Origin: Paenibacillus campinasensis
Lineage (GTDB): Bacteria; Bacillota; Bacilli; Paenibacillales; Paenibacillaceae
Assembly: GCF_002272015.1 (NCBI RefSeq)
Contig: NZ_NPBY01000063.1
Span: 1 to 64,000, forward strand
Direction: 5' to 3'
DNA: 64,000 bases
Shown one piece after another: positions 58,335-64,000 of the stretch. The first letter of the stretch is position 1; the number at the start of each line of letters is the position of its first letter. The notes beneath the pieces are model-generated. The model ran no database searches and had not been told where the DNA came from. It saw only the letters and a program-made list of their open reading frames with translations. The translations under genes were made by a program, and so were the position numbers.

Positions 58335-58366
58335 AAAAAAAGCCGACCGGATAATCCGGCCGGCTT
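58335..58366 (-). terminator. Terminator of the flagellin gene
   Basis: On the minus strand AAGCCGGCCGGAT pairs with ATCCGGTCGGCTT (one mismatch) followed by TTTTTT, twenty bases after the hag stop. Confidence 0.88.
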
Positions 58367-58385
58367 CCATGAGCTGCGATAAAAA

Positions 58386-59210
58386 TTAACGAAGCAATTG
58401 AAGCACACCTTGAGGTTGCTGATTGGCTTGAGCCAACATTGCAGTCGCAGCTTGTTGAAGAATATTGTTTTTCGTGAATTCGGACATTTCTTTAGCCATA
58501 TCAACGTCACGAATCCGGGATTCAGCAGCTTGCAGGTTCTCGGCAGTTGTTCCGAGGTTGTTGATTGTGTGCTCCAGACGGTTTTGTACAGCACCAAGAT
58601 CAGAACGGATCGCGGAAACTGTGTCGATTGCAGCTTGAACGATATCCAGGTTACCAGCAGCAGTAGCGTTGGTGCCATCAAGAGCTGTGAGGTTATCCAG
58701 GCTAAGAGCAGCTCCATCAGCAGCAGCGAGTGTTAGAGTAATGGTGTCACCGTTGTTTGCACCAACTTGGAAAGTCAATGTCTCGCCAGCAACAGTACCG
58801 CTGATCAGTTCTTTCGTGTTGAATTTCGTTTGTGTAGCAATAGAGTCGATTTGCTCACTCAGCTGAGAAATTTCAGCGTCAATCTTTTGAGCGTCTGTAT
58901 CTGTCAACACTTCGTTCGCTGCTTGCGTGTACAGCTCGGCCATACGTTGAAGCATTGCGTGAGTTTCGTTCAATGCACCTTCAGCGGTCTGAATCAGGGA
59001 AATGCCATCCAATGCGTTACGGTTGGCTTGCTCCAGACCACGAATTTGGTTACGCATTTTCTCGGAAATCGCCAAGCCAGCAGCATCGTCAGCGGCACGG
59101 TTGATACGGTAACCGGAAGACAATTTCTCAAGGGATTTGCCTTGTTGAGTGTTGTTGAAAGTCAGTTGACGCTGTGTGTTGTAAGAGCTGATATTGTGGT
59201 TAATACGCAT
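58386..59210 (-). CDS. hag: Flagellin
   Basis: A 274-residue filament subunit. The conserved N-terminal D0/D1 region (MRINHNISSYNTQRQL to about residue 140, with LSSGYRINRAADDAAGLAIS) and C-terminal D1/D0 (about 190-274, ending QPQGVLQLLR) flank only a short variable segment. This is therefore a compact flagellin with almost no outer D2/D3 domain, like B. subtilis Hag. It has a SigD-type promoter, a leader of about 105 bases with two CsrA-like sites, an AAGGAGG ribosome binding site and a strong terminator; it is monocistronic. Confidence 0.97.
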   Translation of the reverse strand: MRINHNISSYNTQRQLTFNNTQQGKSLEKLSSGYRINRAADDAAGLAISEKMRNQIRGLEQANRNALDGISLIQTAEGALNETHAMLQRMAELYTQAANEVLTDTDAQKIDAEISQLSEQIDSIATQTKFNTKELISGTVAGETLTFQVGANNGDTITLTLAAADGAALSLDNLTALDGTNATAAGNLDIVQAAIDTVSAIRSDLGAVQNRLEHTINNLGTTAENLQAAESRIRDVDMAKEMSEFTKNNILQQAATAMLAQANQQPQGVLQLLR

Positions 59211-59218
59211 GATAAAAT

Positions 59219-59254
59219 TCCTCCTTGGAATATGTTAGTGATGAGCATCCTTGC
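59219..59254 (-). promoter_or_regulatory. Two CsrA-binding-like sites in the hag leader
   Basis: In the transcript, GCAAGGATGC (59245-59254) and CCAAGGAGGA (59219-59228) each match eight of ten positions of the CsrA consensus ACANGGANGU. The second covers the hag Shine-Dalgarno sequence. The arrangement parallels BS1 and BS2 of B. subtilis hag, where CsrA blocks translation until FliW removes it. Confidence 0.6.
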
Positions 59255-59321
59255 TTCACCCTTAGTGATCGGGACTATGGCATTCGGCCGTCCATACCAT
59301 GTCGCGCGATCCTTAATATAT

Positions 59322-59348
59322 TTATCGGTCGAGTTACCTTAATGTTTA
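59322..59348 (-). promoter_or_regulatory. SigD-type flagellin promoter
   Basis: On the minus strand TAAA (59345-59348), a 15-base spacer and ACCGATAA (59322-59329) against the SigD consensus TAAA-N15-GCCGATAT. It lies between the csrA stop and hag. Confidence 0.75.
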
Positions 59349-59366
59349 TAGCTCTATATGATTTTT

Positions 59367-59612
59367 TTATATTTTTTTATTGTTTTTCTTGGCGACAATT
59401 TCGTGAAGGATATCTTCAACATTATCATTGAAATCAACGGCATTTTGATTCTGCAGTTTGATGGCTTCGTATATCTCTTCTCGGTAAATCGATATATTTG
59501 AAGGTGCTTCAATGCCAATCCTGACCTGATCCCCATTAATATCAATAACGGTAAGAACAATATTGTCATTGATCATTATTTTTTGACCTTTATTTCGAGA
59601 CAGGATTAACAT
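59367..59612 (-). CDS. csrA: Carbon storage regulator CsrA
   Basis: An 81-residue RNA-binding translational repressor. The beginning MLILSRNKGQKIMINDNI is the family start, so the ATG at 59612 is preferred over upstream in-frame codons; GGGAG lies nine bases before it. RIGIEAPSNISIYREEIY forms the strand and helix that hold the key RNA-binding Arg. The coding region overlaps fliW by 23 bases. It is slightly longer than B. subtilis CsrA because of its C-terminal tail, which in CsrA proteins of this group contacts FliW. The probable target is hag. Confidence 0.96.
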   Translation of the reverse strand: MLILSRNKGQKIMINDNIVLTVIDINGDQVRIGIEAPSNISIYREEIYEAIKLQNQNAVDFNDNVEDILHEIVAKKNNKKI

Positions 59613-60054
59613 CGGCATCAGCTCCCTTCTTCCCTCCAAGTAAAGGTTGCTTTGTCGGGTAACTTCCTTGCTCCAAAATGACTTGAGCTGCTACTCTTTT
59701 TGTCCGGTTAATCACAATAGGGGCTCTCAAATTACAAGTAATATCCTCAGGTGAACGCACCGTGACAATAACCATGACTTGAATGTCCTCTTCACGATGT
59801 ACATCCAAAGCCTCAGTCCAATGTTTATCAAGCTGAAATTCATAGTCCTTAAAGAAGACAAACGGATCTGTTACGATGAATGTCAAATTCTCATCCTCGA
59901 TTGCTTGCAAAAATTCAAAGGGTTGGCGATCCTCTCCAGTTGAAACAAAGGCATACTTCTTTAAGTTCTCAAAGCCTAGTACCGGTCCAATAAATGTTAT
60001 AACTTGATCCTCGTTAATTTCTACGAGCCCAAATCTTTTCGTGTTGACCATCAT
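59590..60054 (-). CDS. fliW: Flagellar assembly factor FliW
   Basis: A 154-residue protein that binds flagellin and CsrA in turn, so that free flagellin frees FliW to sequester CsrA. Family features include the FGLVEINEDQVITF start, the GFENLKKYAFV segment and the DPFVFFKDYEFQL block. Tandem ATG codons (60054, 60051) follow GGAAGGA. It overlaps csrA. A perfect hairpin with a T run lies directly upstream, separating it from yviE. Confidence 0.95.
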   Translation of the reverse strand: MMVNTKRFGLVEINEDQVITFIGPVLGFENLKKYAFVSTGEDRQPFEFLQAIEDENLTFIVTDPFVFFKDYEFQLDKHWTEALDVHREEDIQVMVIVTVRSPEDITCNLRAPIVINRTKRVAAQVILEQGSYPTKQPLLGGKKGADADVNPVSK

Positions 60055-60074
60055 GACATCCTTCCTCCTTAATT

Positions 60075-60117
60075 AAAAAACAATAGCTATAATGCATTAA
60101 AATCATTATAGCTATTG
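60075..60117 (-). terminator. Hairpin with T run between yviE and fliW
   Basis: On the minus strand CAATAGCTATAATG and its exact complement form a 14-bp stem followed by TTTTTT, ending only about 20 bases before the fliW start. It may act as a terminator or attenuator that lowers fliW-csrA relative to flgKL. Confidence 0.7.
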
Positions 60118-60128
60118 TATATCTGCCA

Positions 60129-60704
60129 TCAGACAACCGCATCCAATTGTTTGCCCGCGGCAGACATAAATATAAAATTTTTCTGGATTAAATACGGATT
60201 CACTTTACCGGGGTAATAATCAATGACGGGTTTATAGGTTTCCGGATTGAACGTAACGCCACCAGGACGATAAGTGATATGTGCTTGTCCAGGGATAAAT
60301 GTAATATCTACATTGTCATATCCCGGCTCTCCCGATAATTCAACCCTAGGCCGATCCTTAAACACATTGTCTCTAGCAATCTCAGCAAAGACATTTCCAC
60401 CTTCTTGAAAAGCCATCATTCTATCTCCATTACGGGCAATCTCAGCAATGTTATGCATGGAAATTTGAAGGGAGGATTGAGCAATCCGATCAGTCATCTC
60501 TTCAAATCTCGGTTTACCGAGTGCAGACCAGGCTTTTCTTGAATCGATCTCGAGTCCGGGCATCGTCTGCTCCATTTCTAGGACGCCGCGATGCTGTTTC
60601 ATATTGAGCGAAGGTCGGGGCTGTTCTATGCTATGCAGACCCTTCGTTGTTTCAATACCCAACCGAGAAAATCCCTGCTGAATTTGAATGCGGGGGATAT
60701 TCAT
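60129..60704 (-). CDS. yviE: DUF6470 protein, YviE-like
   Basis: A 191-residue protein with the N-terminus IPRIQIQQGFSRLGIETTKG and a middle region rich in Arg/Gln and Met, then a C-terminal part with PGQAHITYRPG and INPY-like motifs. The position between flgL and fliW and the overall character match B. subtilis YviE, a flagellar-locus protein of unknown function. GGGGGGAG precedes the ATG. No signal peptide or membrane segment is seen. It lies 13 bases after flgL. Confidence 0.82.
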   Translation of the reverse strand: MNIPRIQIQQGFSRLGIETTKGLHSIEQPRPSLNMKQHRGVLEMEQTMPGLEIDSRKAWSALGKPRFEEMTDRIAQSSLQISMHNIAEIARNGDRMMAFQEGGNVFAEIARDNVFKDRPRVELSGEPGYDNVDITFIPGQAHITYRPGGVTFNPETYKPVIDYYPGKVNPYLIQKNFIFMSAAGKQLDAVV

Positions 60705-60717
60705 AAGTAACTCCCCC

Positions 60718-61611
60718 CTATCTTAGAAAATCCACTAAACTAGGCCTGATAATCCGGGCCATGGTATCGAGTGAAGCCTGATAGATGCTTTCCGCAGTTT
60801 TAAGCTCAATAATCACTTTAGAGATATCCGCGTCCTCTACTTTGGACTGAAGGTCCATATAGTTTATATTGAGATCGCCGAGTCGACTAAGTGTAAATTC
60901 CAGGCGATTTTGCCTTCCGCCAATTTCTGCCTGCGCTATGATTGTAGTCTCCAGGTTCTTCTGAAGGGCAGGTATAGCGGCTGAAATGCCTGCAGTATCA
61001 TCGGCAAGTAATGCCTGCCTAAAATTATCCACGACCACAAAGATCCCTGACGGATCTCCAAAAGCCCCGAAAACTTCTTCTCCAAGCGTATTCACTGGGA
61101 ACGTAATGCCAGCCCCTACCTGGTACATAACAACTCCTTTGTCCAGATCATAAGGAGTTTGAGTAGGGTCATCCGGAAACGGTCGTTGATCCGTTCGCTC
61201 CCCATTGAAAATATACTTCCCTTTAAACTGAGCATTACCAAGGGAAACCAACTGATTATACAATTGCTCCACTTCTGCTGCAATATTAACTCGAGCATCA
61301 GCAGGGGTCGTCTCCGTCGAGCCTTGAACCGCCAATTCAGCCAAGCGTTGGATAATCTGAGTTGTTTCCATCAACACGGTGTCCCCATACTTGAGCCAAG
61401 AATTCGCATCTTCTGCGTTTTGTTCAAATTGAGTTGTGGCCGTAATCTGACTCCGGTATTGCAGCGCACCTGCAACTCCGACCGGATCGTCGGAAGGACG
61501 ATTGATACGGCGCTGGGTCATCATCTGCTCCTGATATTTGTCAAGCCGCTTGTAATTGCCCTGCAGACCGCCCATCATGTTACTAGTCATCATAGATTGC
61601 GTAATTCGCAT
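60718..61611 (-). CDS. flgL: Flagellar hook-associated protein 3 FlgL
   Basis: A 297-residue junction protein between hook and filament, exported by the flagellar type III apparatus. It begins MRITQSMM and has the RRINRPSDDPVGVAGALQYR region shared with flagellins. A flagellin-like C-terminus (KVEDADISKVIIELKTAESI) follows. Of two tandem ATG codons, 61611 has the better spacing from AGGAGG. It follows flgK by 12 bases. Confidence 0.95.
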   Translation of the reverse strand: MRITQSMMTSNMMGGLQGNYKRLDKYQEQMMTQRRINRPSDDPVGVAGALQYRSQITATTQFEQNAEDANSWLKYGDTVLMETTQIIQRLAELAVQGSTETTPADARVNIAAEVEQLYNQLVSLGNAQFKGKYIFNGERTDQRPFPDDPTQTPYDLDKGVVMYQVGAGITFPVNTLGEEVFGAFGDPSGIFVVVDNFRQALLADDTAGISAAIPALQKNLETTIIAQAEIGGRQNRLEFTLSRLGDLNINYMDLQSKVEDADISKVIIELKTAESIYQASLDTMARIIRPSLVDFLR

Positions 61612-61623
61612 CATTCATTCCTC

Positions 61624-63195
61624 CTATCTGCCGACGATGCCGGTGCTGTTGATCAGTTTATCCAGCATCTCATCGATTGTAGTAACCACCCGCGCAGACG
61701 CAGTATATGCATGCTGGAAGCGAATAAGATCCGACATTTCTTCATCTAGAGACACGCTGCTAATCGACATCCGAAGCGTGTCCGCATGCTGTACGAGCAG
61801 ATCGCCATTTTCCATCATATTCCGGGCGTTCACGCTGTCCGAGCCTAATTTTGAGACAATTGACTGCAAATAACCCTCGAAATTTGAAATATTGGTCAAA
61901 GCGCCGTTGTTATTATTCGGGTTAAAGCTGAACGAGAGCTCGGACAAGCCGGCAATCAGCAGAGCCATTCCGCCATTTCCTTTCAGAACAACTTCCGACG
62001 TCGTTCCATCCGGATTGGTCTTCATCTCTGTCCGCAACGAAGCGGCAATGTTCTTCAAGTCCCCCTGAATCGTAGAACTTAACCTAATGTTTCCCGCGGT
62101 AATCGGTGTTCCATCCGCCGATACAAAGAAGTCCCCTCCAGCGGTTGCAGGCTCGCTTAATGTATAACCCAGCTTGTGCAGTCCGTTAAGGCCATCTACC
62201 GTATACGGCGTATTCTGAGCCAACATACGCGGATTGTTCGCATCCATGACAGCGTTCGGAATCGTAACTCCTGGAGGCAATATCGTACCCGCCGGAAGGG
62301 TTACCTCCACTCTTCCGGTTGCAAGCGTATTTGCCATGATGTTGAGCTGGTTAATGTAAGTCTCCACGTGTACATCGCGAGAGGTTACATAGCCCGCAAT
62401 CTCGCCGCCTGTCAACGTAGCTGCGATCGCTGCAGTAACTGGAGTGGATGCCATATCATCAATAACAAGCTGACCTCCAAACGTAACCTGATAAATATCA
62501 TCGGTTTCCGTTACGACCACATTGCCCAGGGCCGATAGCTGGTCAACAAGCAAGTCCCGCTTGTCCCGCAAGTCATTGGCGTTATCGCCAAGGCCCTCGA
62601 TACGTTTAATACTCTGGGTCAACTCTGAAATCTGGTCGATGTAATTGTTCGCTTCCATGATCTTGGTGTCGATCCGAGCCGTCAGGTTGTTGCGCAGCGT
62701 ATCCAGCTGGGAGTATATATGATTAAATGTTTCTGTCAAAGCAATAGCCTTCTGCTGGACAGCCATGCGCGCTGATAAATCGGCATCACTCGGATTTTTA
62801 CTCAGTGTTTGCCAAGCCGTCCAAAACTCTGCAATGTTATTACTTAAACTGCTCTCCGAAGGTTCATTAAAGATCCCTTCAATATTTCGCAGCGTCTCTT
62901 GTTGAACAGCCCATGTCGCCAAATTCGTATTCTGGTTCCGATATTCAATATCGAGCAGATAGTCGCGCACACGCGTGATACTCTCCGCCTCAACACCCAT
63001 GCCGAGCTGCCCCGCTGCCTGAGAACGCTGCATTCCGGGAAACGCGATCGGATTGGAAGCAACAAGACGTGTGGTCTGCCGGGAATAACCCGGTGTGTTG
63101 GCATTGGTTACGTTGTGACCGGACGTATTAATGGCTGCCTGTTGTGCAATCAAGCCCCGTTTTCCGACTTCAAGCAAATGAAATGTAGATCTCAT
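61624..63195 (-). CDS. flgK: Flagellar hook-associated protein 1 FlgK
   Basis: A 523-residue hook-filament junction protein. The ATG at 63195 (MRSTFHLLEVGKRGL) has AAAGGA at nine bases; the frame continues open to 63294 without reason. The N-terminal rod-type motif NTSGHNVTNANTPGYSRQ (about 25-42) and the C-terminal SDLIRFQHAYTASARVVTTI helix (about 490-510) define the family. It lies 19 bases after flgN. Confidence 0.96.
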   Translation of the reverse strand: MRSTFHLLEVGKRGLIAQQAAINTSGHNVTNANTPGYSRQTTRLVASNPIAFPGMQRSQAAGQLGMGVEAESITRVRDYLLDIEYRNQNTNLATWAVQQETLRNIEGIFNEPSESSLSNNIAEFWTAWQTLSKNPSDADLSARMAVQQKAIALTETFNHIYSQLDTLRNNLTARIDTKIMEANNYIDQISELTQSIKRIEGLGDNANDLRDKRDLLVDQLSALGNVVVTETDDIYQVTFGGQLVIDDMASTPVTAAIAATLTGGEIAGYVTSRDVHVETYINQLNIMANTLATGRVEVTLPAGTILPPGVTIPNAVMDANNPRMLAQNTPYTVDGLNGLHKLGYTLSEPATAGGDFFVSADGTPITAGNIRLSSTIQGDLKNIAASLRTEMKTNPDGTTSEVVLKGNGGMALLIAGLSELSFSFNPNNNNGALTNISNFEGYLQSIVSKLGSDSVNARNMMENGDLLVQHADTLRMSISSVSLDEEMSDLIRFQHAYTASARVVTTIDEMLDKLINSTGIVGR

Positions 63196-63214
63196 CGTAT
63201 ACGTTCCTTTCTTC

Positions 63215-63715
63215 TTATGCCCTGGTATCAAACATGCTATGGCCCTTGCCTGTCGTGTTCGGCTGGTTAGGATGTCGGTAAAGCATGTCATCATCGGGGT
63301 TGCTAACCAGCAAGTTCAAGCTGTAATCAATAAAGTCCAAGGACTGCTCAATCAAATCCCGATTGCTGTTGTTCAATTCCTTCAGTTCCAAGAGCCGATC
63401 CGTCAATTCACGCTGCACGGCCAGCAGCTCATCCTTCTCTTCCGGGTTAAATACAAGTCGAGTCAATTCAGTAACCGTCAGCTGAAGCTGGGAGCGGATG
63501 CCCTTTTCACGTAAAAAGTTATCAGCGGCGCCTTGTCGCAGCGCTTCCGTTTCCGCCACCTGCTTCAGCAGGCGGTTCTCCCTGGTTATGACTGCTGTCA
63601 GACGTTCCACATCATTCACCATGATGGCTTGTCTCTTGTCTTTCCCCGCTTCGATCAGCTGCTCGTGCAGCTCAATCTGCCGTCTCATACAATCGATAAT
63701 GGACCTAACGCTCAC
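63215..63715 (-). CDS. flgN: FlgN-like export chaperone
   Basis: A 166-residue, mostly helical protein in the FlgN position, a chaperone for FlgK and FlgL. It starts with a GTG at 63715 that overlaps the flgM stop as GTGA, with GGGTGA upstream. A heptad-like distribution over residues 1-130 and a polar tail match FlgN/YvyG. Confidence 0.88.
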   Translation of the reverse strand: MSVRSIIDCMRRQIELHEQLIEAGKDKRQAIMVNDVERLTAVITRENRLLKQVAETEALRQGAADNFLREKGIRSQLQLTVTELTRLVFNPEEKDELLAVQRELTDRLLELKELNNSNRDLIEQSLDFIDYSLNLLVSNPDDDMLYRHPNQPNTTGKGHSMFDTRA

Positions 63716-64000
63716 TTGGATTCACCCGATTTGTTATAGGGTTGAAAATAAGGAAGCAATTTATCTGCCAGTCGTTCGGCAGGCACCTGGTACGTCCCGC
63801 TCTCCACTTCCTCCTTCAAACGTTGAACCTTCTCAGCGCGTTCCGGATCCTGAACCTTGCTCTGTGCATTCAGTTCCATTGCCTTCATGGAGATGGACAC
63901 TTCATCCTTCCGGCGCTGCTTCTTATCGATATGCTGTGCTTCTCTCGATTCTATATTCCGCTGATACGAATTGATGCCGTTCAGGCGTCCCGATTCGTTG
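63712..64000 (-). CDS. flgM: Anti-sigma-D factor FlgM (5' end beyond window)
   Basis: The frame ending at 63712 stays open through the window edge and encodes at least 95 residues. The upstream part reads NESGRLNGINSYQRN, the typical FlgM opening, so only a few N-terminal codons are missing. A GTG at 63900 is an internal codon, not the start. The C-terminal half (SGTYQVPAERLADKLLPYF) is the sigma-binding helix pair. FlgM holds SigD inactive until the hook is complete and FlgM is exported or otherwise removed. It is coupled to flgN by a four-base overlap. Confidence 0.93.
   Translation of the reverse strand, partial: NESGRLNGINSYQRNIESREAQHIDKKQRRKDEVSISMKAMELNAQSKVQDPERAEKVQRLKEEVESGTYQVPAERLADKLLPYFQPYNKSGESK

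Noticed and set aside
63712-63900. 62-residue FlgM starting at GTG 63900
   Set aside because: The frame is open upstream to the window edge and encodes the normal FlgM N-terminal region, so the GTG is internal.

Overview
The window looks like a chromosomal segment of a motile, endospore-type Firmicute, most likely Paenibacillus or a close relative. The reasons are strong AGGAGG-type ribosome binding sites, SigA promoters of Bacillus type, a SigD-type flagellin promoter, a GC-rich Bacillus-like gene repertoire, and a gene order that parallels the Bacillus subtilis flgM-to-uvrBA region (flgM, flgN, flgK, flgL, yviE, fliW, csrA, hag, flaG, fliD, fliS, fliT, hpf, secA, prfB, ftsE, ftsX, ctp, minJ, uvrB, uvrA). 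No rRNA, tRNA, CRISPR array, prophage or plasmid functions were seen.

Layout: 0.1-5.0 kb (minus strand) holds galU, a large U32 peptidase-family protein of the RlhA type and an AlkC-like DNA glycosylase. 5.4-8.6 kb holds an MdtG-like efflux pump converging on a ribosomal-protection-type translational GTPase. 8.8-12.0 kb is a two-gene envelope-stress operon: an HtrA-like protease and a stalk-domain secreted protein, joined by a TAATG overlap. 12.0-14.3 kb is the one clearly accessory-looking stretch: a single IS1595-type transposase relative that has lost catalytic residues, has a strong promoter with a consensus LexA box, and lies between degenerate tandem repeat arrays. 14.3-19.8 kb holds a small membrane protein, uvrA and uvrB, with a LexA-like box at the uvrB promoter.

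20.0-21.6 kb (plus) is a motAB-type stator pair. 21.7-27.1 kb is an antibiotic-sensing module resembling the linearmycin-resistance lnrJKLMN system: an ABC transporter divergent from a NarL-type two-component system, with overlapping palindromes between them. 27.1-33.2 kb (minus) is a cell-division and cell-wall cluster: ftsE, ftsX, an EnvC-like M23 protein, a C-terminal processing protease and a MinJ-like PDZ membrane protein; a VanW protein diverges from ftsE. A bactofilin and an esterase follow.

37.0-45.5 kb (minus) is a nearly complete arginine pathway, argCJBDF-GH, behind a promoter overlapped by two ArgR/AhrC-type boxes. 45.8-52.2 kb holds a YitT-family protein, prfB with its programmed +1 frameshift, secA, hpf and a cold-shock gene. 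52.5-64.0 kb is the late flagellar block from a truncated flgM to fliT, including the fliW-csrA-hag regulatory set. Thirteen bases after fliT lies a 1054-residue secreted protein with a von Willebrand A domain and eight IPT/TIG repeats, apparently part of the filament-cap operon.

Most genes are ordinary chromosomal ones. The observations most worth following up are the LexA-boxed, catalytically degenerate transposase with its flanking repeats, the vWA/IPT protein in the filament operon, and the palindromic operator of the lnr-like divergon.
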